DNA of 64,000 nucleotides from Micromonospora sediminimaris (lineage in GTDB: Bacteria > Actinomycetota > Actinomycetes > Mycobacteriales > Micromonosporaceae), in the NCBI GenBank assembly GCA_900112325.1, contig FOLJ01000003.1, positions 62,001 through 126,000 of the forward strand, read 5' to 3'. A program made the position numbers and the translations under genes. Shown piece by piece: positions 53,791 to 62,761 of the stretch. The first letter of the stretch is position 1. Each line of letters opens with the position of its first letter. The notes below the pieces were generated by a model. The model did no database searches and was not told the DNA's origin. It was given only the letters and a program-made list of their open reading frames with translations.

Positions 53791-54630
53791 TCAGGGAAGC
53801 AGATCGGTCCGGGCGGCGCCGGTCGCCGGGTCGAACGGGTAGGACAGGTGCTGGTGCACCAGCTGCCAGCCGCCGTCGCGTCGGGCGAACACTCGGGTAC
53901 CGCGCGACCAGCTCTCGACGGTCGCGTCACCGGAGCGGGTGACCCGTACCCGGTTCAGGCCCCAGGACACGGCGAGATCACCGTCGACCATGAGTGTCTG
54001 GTCGGGCACCTCCCAGCTCACCGCACCGTCACCCGAGGCATCGAGGCCGGCCTGGCAGACCTCGCGTACCGCCGGTTCCCCGACGTACCGTAGCGGCGCC
54101 TCGTGCTCGTACGACACGACATCAGCGGCGATCGGCTCCATCAGCGCGTCGAGGTTCTTCGCCGCCGTCGCGGCGAACCAACGCTCGTGCAGGTCGTGCA
54201 GCTCCCGCTCATCGGTGGCGGAATCCCGGTCGGAGGTCGAGTCGAGCGCGAACGAGTGATGTTCGTGGGTGACCACCCAGCGGTCGTCGTGGCGGCGTAG
54301 GCCCAGGGTGAGGCGCAACCGCCGGTCGGGCGCCTCGGCCAGGTCCGCCGGCGTGCCGCAGCGCAGCAGGGCGTACGCGAATGCCACCTCGTCGCCGGCG
54401 GTGACCTCCAGCGACTCGATGTCGAACGACGCACCCTGAGCCTGCCAGCGGAAGAACGGCGGCCAGGTCTGCCGGTACGCGTCGAGGCCACGCACTCCCT
54501 GCTGCGGCGGTGGCACGTCGAACATCACGATGTCCTCGGCGTGGTCGGCGAGGACCGTGCCGAGGTCCCCCCGGTGTACCGCCCTGGCCCAGCGTTCGAT
54601 CAGTTCGCGAATCTGTTCCTCGTGGGTCAT
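53791..54630 (-). CDS. Double SnoaL/NTF2-like domain protein
   Basis: The 279-residue protein contains two consecutive SnoaL/DUF4440 domains (about 1-125 and 140-275). Each starts with a helix such as IRELIERWARAVHRGDL or LHDLHERWFAATAAKNL and ends with a WVVTHEHHSF or WQLVHQHLSY strand. Duplicated forms in one chain are less common than single domains. ATG 54630 starts the first domain; the frame upstream is not conserved. It lies 65 bases downstream of the ECF sigma gene, which also carries a SnoaL domain. Confidence 0.8.
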   Translation of the reverse strand: MTHEEQIRELIERWARAVHRGDLGTVLADHAEDIVMFDVPPPQQGVRGLDAYRQTWPPFFRWQAQGASFDIESLEVTAGDEVAFAYALLRCGTPADLAEAPDRRLRLTLGLRRHDDRWVVTHEHHSFALDSTSDRDSATDERELHDLHERWFAATAAKNLDALMEPIAADVVSYEHEAPLRYVGEPAVREVCQAGLDASGDGAVSWEVPDQTLMVDGDLAVSWGLNRVRVTRSGDATVESWSRGTRVFARRDGGWQLVHQHLSYPFDPATGAARTDLLP

Positions 54631-54695
54631 GCTCGGCTCGGTCCTTCCGGGTCGATCGGGTCCGTCACCCCTACAACCCCGATCGGCACGCGAAC

Positions 54696-55748
54696 TCACC
54701 GCGAGGTGGCCAGGTCGTCCTCGGAAAGTCGGGCGGGCAGGCCGAATTCCGGGAACGGTGCGTCGAGGAAGGAGACCACCTCGCTGACCCGGCTGCCGTC
54801 CAGCGTCAGCAGATCCAGACCCGCCGGCCGGTAGCCGCCCTGGGCGTCGTCCCAGAGGTACGTGCCGAACGCCAGCTGTCCGTTCGCCGAGGCCGGCAGG
54901 AACCGCCAGCGGTGTGACAGCACCGCCTCGGCGAGGAAGCCGCGGATCGCGGTGCGGCCCTGGTACCAGACCCGTTGCGGCGGCATCGAGTAGCGCGCGT
55001 CCTCGGTCAACATCGCCACCAGGGTCTCGACGTCACCGGTCTCCCAGGCTGCCGCGTACCGCCGGGCGAGATCGCGCCGCGCGGGGTCGCCGAGCGCGCC
55101 GAGGGCTCGTTGCTGGGTCCGGTCCGGCAGTAGGCCGGCGAGCACCGCACGGGCCCGCCGCAACGCACTGTTGACCGCCACGACCGTGGTGTCCAGCAGG
55201 TCGGCGACCTCGCGGGCCGGATAGCCGAGCACGTCACGCAGCAGCAGGACCGCGCGTTGCCGGGCTGACAGGTGTTGCAGCGCGGTGACGAACGCCAACT
55301 CCACGCTTTCCCGGGCGATCACCCGAGCTGCCGGGCCCAGGTGGTCGGCCCAGGCCATCAGCCGATCCGGGTACGGCTCCAACCAGGCGACCTCGCTCGT
55401 CGGCCTGGTGTCGGCGCGCAGGTCGGTGGGCAGCTCCCGCCGGTGTCGCCGCCCGATCAGGGTCAACGCCCGGTTCGTCGCGATCCGGTACAGCCAGGGC
55501 CGGATCCCGGCATGGTCGTCGAGGCGATCCAGACCGTGCCAGGCCCGATCGAGCGTGTCCTGTACCGCGTCCTCCGCGTCGTGCAACGAGCCCAGCATCC
55601 GGTAGCAGTGCGCCCGCAAGTCGTCGCGCAGCGACCCGACCAGAAGGCCGAACGCCGCACCGTCGCCGGCGCGTGCCGCCGACAGCAGCTCCGCCTCCGA
55701 CCCTTCCGCCCGGCGCGGTCGCTGCCCGGGCGTCCGATCAGGCTCCAC
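54696..55748 (-). CDS. ECF sigma factor with fused C-terminal SnoaL domain (SigG/SigJ-like)
   Basis: The 350-residue protein has sigma region 2 (about 20-95: [30 protein letters not shown]), region 4 (about 150-205: [20 protein letters not shown] then [20 protein letters not shown]) and a SnoaL-like C-terminal domain (about 225-345) that in related ECF groups controls activity. No anti-sigma gene is adjacent. The nearby double-SnoaL gene may be a target or partner. GTG start at 55748. Confidence 0.88.
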   Translation of the reverse strand: MEPDRTPGQRPRRAEGSEAELLSAARAGDGAAFGLLVGSLRDDLRAHCYRMLGSLHDAEDAVQDTLDRAWHGLDRLDDHAGIRPWLYRIATNRALTLIGRRHRRELPTDLRADTRPTSEVAWLEPYPDRLMAWADHLGPAARVIARESVELAFVTALQHLSARQRAVLLLRDVLGYPAREVADLLDTTVVAVNSALRRARAVLAGLLPDRTQQRALGALGDPARRDLARRYAAAWETGDVETLVAMLTEDARYSMPPQRVWYQGRTAIRGFLAEAVLSHRWRFLPASANGQLAFGTYLWDDAQGGYRPAGLDLLTLDGSRVSEVVSFLDAPFPEFGLPARLSEDDLATSR

Positions 55749-55948
55749 ACCGGCACGGTACGCCGCCGGACCTTGATGCGCCGGTCACCTCCACCTGCCG
55801 GGCCGGGACCGGGACGGTTCGACCGTGGGAGGATGCGCCCTATGGTGATCGCTGCTGACCAGAGGCGACCGGTGGACCGGTTCGTCGGACGGGTTGTCAG
55901 CACCTCGGATCGTCCCAGCCGGCGCGAGCAAAGGTCGGGCGGCCGATC

Positions 55949-57316
55949 GTGCGCCCGTTGACCCGACGGCCCGCCTGGCAGCGACGTGGTGACCGGTTTC
56001 GACATCCGGCGCAGATGATCGCCGTGGGCTTCGCCGGAGCGATCATGGTGGGCACCGGTCTGCTGTCCCTGCCCGCGGCGACGCGATCGGGAAATCGCAC
56101 AGAACTGGTGGACGCACTCTTCACCGCCACCTCGGCGGTGTGCGTCACCGGCCTGGTCACCGTCGACACCGGCAGCTACTGGTCCACCTTCGGGCAGGTG
56201 GTCATCCTGCTGCTCATCCAGATCGGTGGCCTCGGAATCATGACCCTGGCCACGCTGTTCACCGTGCTGCTGTCGCGTCGGCTCGGGCTACGTGCCCGCT
56301 TCCTCGCGCAGGCCGAAACCAAGAGTCTCAACCTGGGCGACGTACGCGGCGTGGTGCGTCGTATCGTCGTGTTCAGCCTCGTCAGCGAGGCAGTCGTAGC
56401 CACGCTGCTCACCATCCGGTTCGCCACCGCGTACCAGCGCCCGTTCGGTACGGCGCTCTACGAGGGCGTCTTCCATGCGATCTCCGCGTTCAACAACGCC
56501 GGCTTCTCCACGTACGCGGACAGCCTGATGGGTTACGTGACCGACCCCTGGATCACCCTGACCATCACGGCGGCGGTCATCCTCGGTGGGCTGGGATTTC
56601 CGGTCGTGTTCGAACTGGTCCGCACCTGGCGTCGCCCGGCGTACTGGTCGGTGACGACCCGGATAACCGTCGCGCTCACCGTCGCGCTGCTGGCGATCGG
56701 CACCGTGGTGTTCACTCTCGCCGAGTATGCGAATCCGGGGACGTTCGGCCCGTTGAACGGGCCACAGAAACTGCTGGCCGGGTTCTTCGCCTCCGCGATG
56801 ACACGTACCGCCGGTTTCAACAGCGTCGACATCGGTGCGATGCGTCCGGAGAGCCTGCTCGCCAGCGACGTGCTGATGTTCATCGGCGGTGGCAGCGCGG
56901 GGACGGCCGGCGGCATCAAGGTCACCACCTTCGGGCTGCTCGCCTTCGTGCTGTGGTCCGAGATGCGGGGCGAGACTCAGGTGAACGTGGGCCACCGCCG
57001 GATTCCTGCCAGCAACCAGCGTCAGGCTCTCGCGATCGTTCTGCTCAGCGCGGGCACGGTGGCCGTGGCCACTTTCATCCTGCTGGCCATCACCCCGTAC
57101 CGGCTCGACGCGGTCCTGTTCGAGGTGGTGTCGGCGTTCGGCACCGTCGGCCTGTCCACCGGCATCACCGCTGACCTGCCGCCGCAGGCCGACGTGCTGC
57201 TCGTACTGCTGATGTTCGCCGGCCGGATCGGACCGCTCACGTTGGCCTCCGCGCTGGCGCTGCGGGACCGTAATCGGCGTTTCGAACTACCCGAGGAGAG
57301 GACGATCGTTGGCTGA
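55949..57316 (+). CDS. TrkH/KtrB-type potassium uptake channel subunit
   Basis: The 455-residue membrane protein has the fourfold pore-loop layout with selectivity Gly in TSAVCVTGLVT, SAFNNAGFST, MTRTAGFNS and SAFGTVGLST. It begins HPAQMIAVGFAGAIMVGTGL, typical of KtrB. It moves K+ inward, with Na+ or H+ coupling. GTG start at 55949. It overlaps the TrkA/KtrA gene by 8 bases. Confidence 0.92.
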   Translation: MRPLTRRPAWQRRGDRFRHPAQMIAVGFAGAIMVGTGLLSLPAATRSGNRTELVDALFTATSAVCVTGLVTVDTGSYWSTFGQVVILLLIQIGGLGIMTLATLFTVLLSRRLGLRARFLAQAETKSLNLGDVRGVVRRIVVFSLVSEAVVATLLTIRFATAYQRPFGTALYEGVFHAISAFNNAGFSTYADSLMGYVTDPWITLTITAAVILGGLGFPVVFELVRTWRRPAYWSVTTRITVALTVALLAIGTVVFTLAEYANPGTFGPLNGPQKLLAGFFASAMTRTAGFNSVDIGAMRPESLLASDVLMFIGGGSAGTAGGIKVTTFGLLAFVLWSEMRGETQVNVGHRRIPASNQRQALAIVLLSAGTVAVATFILLAITPYRLDAVLFEVVSAFGTVGLSTGITADLPPQADVLLVLLMFAGRIGPLTLASALALRDRNRRFELPEERTIVG

Positions 57317-57989
57317 CATCCGTAACGAGCCGGTCGTCGTGATCGGTCTGGGCCGCTTCGGCAGCGCTCTGGCTCTCGAACTGGCCAAGCGGGGTACCGA
57401 GGTGCTCGGCATCGACAGCCAGCCGAAGACCGTGCAGAGCCTCGTCGGGCAACTTCCGCACGTGATCACCGCGGACTCGACCGACATCGAGGCGTTGCGG
57501 CAACTCGGTGTCGGCGACTTCCACCGGGCGGTCGTGGCGATCGGCACCGACATCCAGGCCAGCATCCTGACGACCAGCCTGCTCTCGGAGCTAGGCATCC
57601 CCGACATCTGGGCCAAGGCCGTGAGCGGGCAGCACCGCAACATCCTGACTCGCGTCGGCGCCCACCACGTCATCGCACCCGAGCACGACATGGGTGAACG
57701 CACCGCCCATCTGCTCACCGGCCGCATTCTCGACTACGTCGAGGTGGACGCGGACTTTGCGGTCATCAAGACCAAGCCTCCGCACGACGTGGTCGGCATG
57801 CCGCTGCGTGAGTCCCGGCTGCGCAGCCGGTGGGGGGTGACAGTGGTGGCGGTGAAGCCTGAGGCGGCCGTGGGCGGGCGACGGCCGGGTTTCACCCACG
57901 CGACCCCCGACACTGTCCTGAGCTACGGGGACCTGATCCTGGTCGTCGGCCCGGTCGACAACGTCGAGAGATTCGCCGCTGCGGAGTGA
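57309..57989 (+). CDS. TrkA/KtrA-type RCK regulatory subunit of potassium uptake
   Basis: The 226-residue cytoplasmic protein has an RCK_N Rossmann fold with VVVIGLGRFGSALALELAKR (GxGxxG) and an acidic ribose ligand in VLGID, then an RCK_C domain (about 140-220) ending DLILVVGPVDNVERF. It gates the channel in response to nucleotides. TTG start at 57309 overlaps the channel gene and follows GAGGAGAGG. Confidence 0.92.
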   Translation: MADIRNEPVVVIGLGRFGSALALELAKRGTEVLGIDSQPKTVQSLVGQLPHVITADSTDIEALRQLGVGDFHRAVVAIGTDIQASILTTSLLSELGIPDIWAKAVSGQHRNILTRVGAHHVIAPEHDMGERTAHLLTGRILDYVEVDADFAVIKTKPPHDVVGMPLRESRLRSRWGVTVVAVKPEAAVGGRRPGFTHATPDTVLSYGDLILVVGPVDNVERFAAAE

Positions 57990-58097
57990 GCGGGCCTGAC
58001 CTTGACGGCGGTCCGGCTTCTCGGCTGCGTCCACCGCCCGGCGACCGGCCGGCCTGTCGCGGAGGATTGTCGGAGTTGGCCGCTATCCTCACGCGTC

Positions 58098-58955
58098 GTG
58101 ACCGCACAGCTGAACGAGATGCCGCCCGACCTGCTGGAGCTGTTCGTGGACGCCGCTGCGCGTCCCCGGACATTGTCCGTGCCGCTGCCGCCCGGCCGGA
58201 CGGTGCGCGGTGACGGGGGTGACGCGGACCGGCCCACGCTGTGGCTCAGCGACGATCCCGCGCCGGCCGGGCTGTGGTCGCGGTTGCACGCGGCGCACGG
58301 GCAGTCGGGGCTGTGGCCGTTGCTGCTGGAGGGTTACGACGGTGAGCCGACGCGGCCCTGGGAGGACGGCGAGTTCTGGCCCGAGCGTGGCTCGTCACCG
58401 GCCGAGCACGATCCGGACCAGCTGCTCGCCGGCTGGTGGGCCGGCCAGACGGCCCCCTACGACGGTGACGACCAGCTGTCCAACGACCGGCGGGTCGCCG
58501 TCACCGCCCCGTACGGGCTGGACTGGCCGGGGCTGGCGCCGCCCGGCGAGCCGTGGATGGCGCCGGAGCGGCACGCGGACCACTGGGCCGAGCAGCTGTC
58601 GCTGGCCCAACCGGCGATGCGCCTCGGCCTGGTCCCCGCCGAGCGGGGCAGCGACGCCCTGGCCGTCCTCGGCTGGCTGGGCGCGGCCAACCACACGAAC
58701 GATCCCGGGATGCTGTCGGCCGTGCTGCGCAGCTGGGAGGACCGGTTCGGGGTCCGGGTGATCGGTGTCGGCTTCGCCGAGCTGTATCTGAGCGTCGCCG
58801 CGCCTCCGGAGGAGACCACCGAGGCGTTGCGGGTGGCGGCCGAGCATTTCGCCTTCTGCCCCGACAACGTCTGGCAGGGGCAGCGGCCGTGCACCCTGGC
58901 CGCCTACGCCGAACGCATCGTCGACGCGCCGACCTGGGCGTTCTGGTGGGACTGA
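58098..58955 (+). CDS. DUF4253 domain protein
   Basis: The 285-residue protein has the DUF4253 region in its C-terminal half (about 150-285): LGLVPAERGSDALAVLGWLG, LRSWEDRFGVRVIGVGFAEL, and ending LAAYAERIVDAPTWAFWWD. Function unknown. GTG 58098 is preferred because a -10-like TATCCT lies nine bases before it, fitting a leaderless transcript; the open frame back to 58002 has no ribosome-binding site. It ends 12 bases from the convergent lipoprotein gene. Confidence 0.78.
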   Translation: MTAQLNEMPPDLLELFVDAAARPRTLSVPLPPGRTVRGDGGDADRPTLWLSDDPAPAGLWSRLHAAHGQSGLWPLLLEGYDGEPTRPWEDGEFWPERGSSPAEHDPDQLLAGWWAGQTAPYDGDDQLSNDRRVAVTAPYGLDWPGLAPPGEPWMAPERHADHWAEQLSLAQPAMRLGLVPAERGSDALAVLGWLGAANHTNDPGMLSAVLRSWEDRFGVRVIGVGFAELYLSVAAPPEETTEALRVAAEHFAFCPDNVWQGQRPCTLAAYAERIVDAPTWAFWWD

Positions 58956-58967
58956 CCCGGGTGGTCC

Positions 58968-59813
58968 TCAGTGGGCGGGGTCGCCCTGACCGGGCAGGGT
59001 GAGCGTCACCAGAAAGGCCGCGTGGTCGGTGGTCCGTTCCATGCTGACCGACCTGGTCGCCTCGATCCGCAGGTCCGCCGTGGCCATGAACTGCTGCACC
59101 CCGCCGTCGTGCCGGTGGCGGTAGTCCTCCGGTACGCAGGAGCGCACGTCGGGCGTGCCACCCTGCCGCAGGTTGAGGTCGCCGCTGACCACGGTCGGCC
59201 GGTAGCGACCGTCGGCGTGCAACTGCGGGATCGCCGTGCCGACCAGGTGTGCGCACTGGGCGAGGGCCAACGTCGAGCTGGTGTACGCCAGGTGGGTGGT
59301 GCAGGCGAAGAAGAGGGTGCGGGCCTCGACGCAGAGCCAGGCCCGCTGCTCGGGGTCGGCCGGGTCCTGTGCCGGGTAGATCCCGGCGTGCACCTCGTGG
59401 TCGCCGGCGGGTGCCGCGATGTGCGTAAGCACCCCGACTCCGTACTGCTGCCCGTTGACGCAGCGGTACGGCTCGCCGGTGCGGCCGTTTCGCGCCGGCT
59501 GGAAGGCGGCCACCACCGTGCCGTCGTGCACCTCCGTCATCGCCCGTTCCAGGGTGTCCACGTCGCCGGAGCAGATCTCGTTGAGGGTGACGATGTCGGG
59601 GGCCTCGGCCCGGATCACCTCGGCGGCACGGGCCACCGAGCGGCCGGTGTAGCAGCCCGTGGCCATGCCGCTGTTGCACAGGTTCAGCTGGAGCACCCGC
59701 AGCGGTGCCGGTGCGACAGGTGCGACGACCGAGCAGCCGACCAGCAGCACGGCGACCGAGAGCAGGGCGATGGCGGCCACCAGTGGCCGCGGAACTGTCG
59801 GACGAGAAACCAT
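58968..59813 (-). CDS. Endonuclease/exonuclease/phosphatase-family lipoprotein
   Basis: The 281-residue precursor has a lipobox LLVGC near residue 27. The EEP fold includes LRVLQLNLCNSG (Asn), DIVTLNEICSGD (metal Glu), VVSGDLNLRQGG (Asp/Asn) and a C-terminal TTDHAAFLVTL (catalytic Asp-His). It likely hydrolyses phosphoesters, such as extracellular DNA or lipid headgroups, at the cell surface. Several Cys residues suggest disulfides. Confidence 0.83.
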   Translation of the reverse strand: MVSRPTVPRPLVAAIALLSVAVLLVGCSVVAPVAPAPLRVLQLNLCNSGMATGCYTGRSVARAAEVIRAEAPDIVTLNEICSGDVDTLERAMTEVHDGTVVAAFQPARNGRTGEPYRCVNGQQYGVGVLTHIAAPAGDHEVHAGIYPAQDPADPEQRAWLCVEARTLFFACTTHLAYTSSTLALAQCAHLVGTAIPQLHADGRYRPTVVSGDLNLRQGGTPDVRSCVPEDYRHRHDGGVQQFMATADLRIEATRSVSMERTTDHAAFLVTLTLPGQGDPAH

Positions 59814-59877
59814 GCACCAGCCCTGGGCTCGCGGAGGGGCTGAAAGTGTATCCGTACCGGCGGGCGGTGGTCCGGGG

Positions 59878-61272
59878 TCAGGTCCGCAACGGGTACGGGA
59901 TGAAGGTGCTGCGATTCTCGTCCACGTCCAGTTGTCGGCTGATCGGCGGGGCGGCCCGCTGCGGGCAGGTCATCCGCTCGCAGGTCTTGCAGCCCGGCCC
60001 GATCGGGGTTGCGGCCTCGGCCGCGTGCAGGTCCATCCCGGTGGAGTAGACCAGCCGGCTGGCGTGCCGCACCTCGCAGCCCAGCCCGATTGCGTACACC
60101 TTGCCGGGTTGGCCGTAGCCGCCGTGGTGCCGGGTGATGGTGCGGGCGATCCACAGGTAGCGCTGCCCGTCCGGCATCGCGGCGACCTGGGTCACCACCC
60201 GCCCCGGCGCGCCGAACGCCTCGTAGACCGTCCACAGCGGACAGGTGCCGCCGGTACGCGAGAACGGGAAACCGGTGGCCGACTGGCGTTTCGACATGTT
60301 GCCGGCCCGGTCGACCCGGACGAAGGAGAACGGCACGCCACGCGCCCGGGGCCGCTGCAAGGTGCTGAGCCGGTGGCAGACCGTCTCCCAGCCCATCGCG
60401 TAGTGCTGGGTGAGCAGGTCGATGTCGTACCGACGCTGCTCGGCGGCGGCCAGGAAGTGTTCGTACGGCAGGATCAGCGCCGCCGCGAAGTAGTTGGCCA
60501 GGCCGACCCGGGTGAGGATCTGGGTCTGCACGTCGTCGAACTCCTCCGACTCGACGATCTCGTCGATCACGTCGGCGAACTCCAGCAGCGCGATCTGTGC
60601 CGCCATCCGCATCGCCTCCTGTCCGGCGCGCAGCGACGTGGACAGGTGCAGGGTGCGGGTCTGCGGGCGGTACCGGTGCAGCTCACCGCCGAGTGCGGCA
60701 GCGTCCTCGCGGGTGACGTGTACGCCGTGCCGCTGCGCCAGCCGGTCGCGGAGCAGGGCGCGGACCTCGCCGCGACGCAGCGCCATCCGCCCGGCCAGCC
60801 GCTCGGCCTCCTCGTCGAGATCCGGTACGTAGTTCTGTCGCCGGTAGAAGAACTCGGTGACCTGGTCGTGCGGGCTGCGACCGATCCGCTCGCGGTCGCC
60901 GACCAGCTCGGCGAGTTGCTCGTCGGCCTGCTGGTAGCGACGGTGCAGCTCGATGACCGCCGCGGCGACCTCCGGCAGCCGGTTGGCCAGTTCGGTGAGT
61001 TCGGTCAGCCCGGCGCGGCCGGGCAGGGCCTCGCGCAGCCCGGCGACCAGCCGCGGGGTGTCGTGCGCGGCGAACACGGTCGGGTCGACGCCGAACAGTT
61101 CGGTGATGCGCAACAGCACCGGGACGGTCAGCGGCCGGCTGTCGTGTTCGATCTGGTTGAGATAGCTGGGGGAGATGCTGAGGTGTCGGGCCAGCTCCGT
61201 CTGACTCAGCCCACGCTCCTCGCGCATCCGGCGTAGCCGGGCCCCGGCGAAGGTCCTGGCGACGGCCCTCAC
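59878..61272 (-). CDS. RamB/ScfR-type regulator of glyoxylate or short-chain fatty acid metabolism
   Basis: The 464-residue protein has an N-terminal XRE HTH (about 8-65: LSQTELARHLSISPSYLNQI), a central IrrE/M78-like region without an obvious HExxH (about 200-300), and a C-terminal DUF2083-type domain with clustered Cys (GTCPLW, then GCKTCERMTCPQR). This is the layout of RamB and related acyl-CoA-responsive regulators. It diverges from isocitrate lyase, as RamB does in corynebacteria and mycobacteria. GTG 61272 was chosen to match family N-termini. Confidence 0.86.
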   Translation of the reverse strand: MRAVARTFAGARLRRMREERGLSQTELARHLSISPSYLNQIEHDSRPLTVPVLLRITELFGVDPTVFAAHDTPRLVAGLREALPGRAGLTELTELANRLPEVAAAVIELHRRYQQADEQLAELVGDRERIGRSPHDQVTEFFYRRQNYVPDLDEEAERLAGRMALRRGEVRALLRDRLAQRHGVHVTREDAAALGGELHRYRPQTRTLHLSTSLRAGQEAMRMAAQIALLEFADVIDEIVESEEFDDVQTQILTRVGLANYFAAALILPYEHFLAAAEQRRYDIDLLTQHYAMGWETVCHRLSTLQRPRARGVPFSFVRVDRAGNMSKRQSATGFPFSRTGGTCPLWTVYEAFGAPGRVVTQVAAMPDGQRYLWIARTITRHHGGYGQPGKVYAIGLGCEVRHASRLVYSTGMDLHAAEAATPIGPGCKTCERMTCPQRAAPPISRQLDVDENRSTFIPYPLRT

Positions 61273-61312
61273 CTCCCTGGTCCGGCAGTCTGATCCGGCC
61301 ACATTAGCACTG

Positions 61313-61342
61313 CTGCGAATAGGCGCTTTCACAACTTCGCAG
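61313..61342. promoter_or_regulatory. Inverted repeat between the RamB-type and aceA genes
   Basis: CTGCGAA (61313-61319) and TTCGCAG (61336-61342) are perfect inverted arms spaced 16 bases apart in the divergent region. They are a reasonable operator for the regulator; a RamB motif of the AAAGTTTGCAAA type was not found exactly. Confidence 0.45.
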
Positions 61343-61489
61343 AATCGCCCGTCGACTTTTCAATAATTGGCTTTTTCCGTCCCTCGACCACCTCCGGCGT
61401 GCCGTGTGACCGTGGGCAACACACCCGGCGACCCGGCGTCTCGCGCAGCGTCACCAGGTGACGACGGAATTCGAAGGGAATGAGCAACG

Positions 61490-62761
61490 ATGGTTACCGC
61501 GGTCGAGCAGTTGCAGCACGAATGGGACACCAACCCCCGCTGGCGGGGTGTGCGACGCAGCTATCGCGCTGAGGACGTGGTGCGGTTGCGTGGCGCGATC
61601 CAGGAGGAGCACACCCTGGCCCGACACGGCGCGAACCGGCTGTGGCGGTTGCTGAACAGCGAGGACTACATCCACGCCCTCGGTGCCCTCACCGGCAACC
61701 AGGCCGTGCAGATGGTCCGGGCCGGGCTCAAGGCGATCTACCTCTCCGGCTGGCAGGTTGCCGCCGACGCGAACCTGGCCGGGCACACCTACCCCGACCA
61801 GAGCCTGTACCCGGCCAACTCGGTGCCTGCGGTGGTGCGCCGGATCAACAACGCCCTGCTCCGCGCCGCCCAGATCACCACCGCCGAGGGCGACAACTCC
61901 GGCATCGACTGGCTGGCACCGATCGTCGCCGACGCCGAGGCCGGCTTCGGCGGAGTGCTCAACGCGTACGAGCTGATGAACGCGATGATCGCGGCCGGCG
62001 CAGCCGGCGTGCACTGGGAGGACCAGCTCGCCAGCGAGAAGAAGTGCGGTCACCTCGGCGGGAAGGTGCTCATCCCCACTGGCCAGCACATCCGCACCCT
62101 GGAAGCGGCGCGGTTGGCCGCCGACGTGGCGGGCGTGCCATCGGTCGTCATCGCCCGCACCGACGCCCAGGCCGCCACGCTGCTCACCACCGACGTCGAC
62201 GAGCGGGACCAGCCGTTCGTCACCGGCGAGCGCACCGCCGAGGGCTTCTACCGGGTCCGCAACGGCGTCGAGCCGTGCATCGCCCGTGGCCTGGCGTACG
62301 CGCCGCACGCCGACCTGCTCTGGATGGAGACCAGCACGCCGGACCTGGAGGTCGCTCGGCGTTTCGCCGAGGCGATCAAGGAGGAGTACCCGGACCAGCT
62401 GCTCGCCTACAACTGCTCGCCGTCGTTCAACTGGCGCAAGCACCTCGACGACGCGACCATCGCCAAGTTCCAGCGGGAACTCGGTCACATGGGATACAAG
62501 TTCCAGTTCATCACCCTGGCCGGCTTCCATGCCCTCAACTACTCGATGTTCGACCTGGCCCGGGGCTACGCGGCCGACGGCATGTCGGCGTACGTTTCGC
62601 TCCAGGAGCGGGAGTTCGCGGCCGAGCCGGCCGGCTACACCGCGGTCAAGCACCAGCGCGAGGTGGGTACCGGTTACTTCGACCTGATCAGCACGGTGCT
62701 CAACCCGGCCGCCGAGACCACCGCGCTGCGTGGCTCCACGGAGGAGGAGCAGTTCGCATGA
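61490..62761 (+). CDS. aceA: Isocitrate lyase
   Basis: The 423-residue enzyme has the catalytic motif KKCGHLGGK (about residues 184-192) and [24 protein letters not shown] and a [14 protein letters not shown]-terminus, with the length of bacterial short-type ICL. It splits isocitrate to glyoxylate and succinate, opening the glyoxylate shunt for growth on acetate or fatty acids. The stop overlaps the malate synthase start (ATGA). Confidence 0.95.
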   Translation: MVTAVEQLQHEWDTNPRWRGVRRSYRAEDVVRLRGAIQEEHTLARHGANRLWRLLNSEDYIHALGALTGNQAVQMVRAGLKAIYLSGWQVAADANLAGHTYPDQSLYPANSVPAVVRRINNALLRAAQITTAEGDNSGIDWLAPIVADAEAGFGGVLNAYELMNAMIAAGAAGVHWEDQLASEKKCGHLGGKVLIPTGQHIRTLEAARLAADVAGVPSVVIARTDAQAATLLTTDVDERDQPFVTGERTAEGFYRVRNGVEPCIARGLAYAPHADLLWMETSTPDLEVARRFAEAIKEEYPDQLLAYNCSPSFNWRKHLDDATIAKFQRELGHMGYKFQFITLAGFHALNYSMFDLARGYAADGMSAYVSLQEREFAAEPAGYTAVKHQREVGTGYFDLISTVLNPAAETTALRGSTEEEQFA

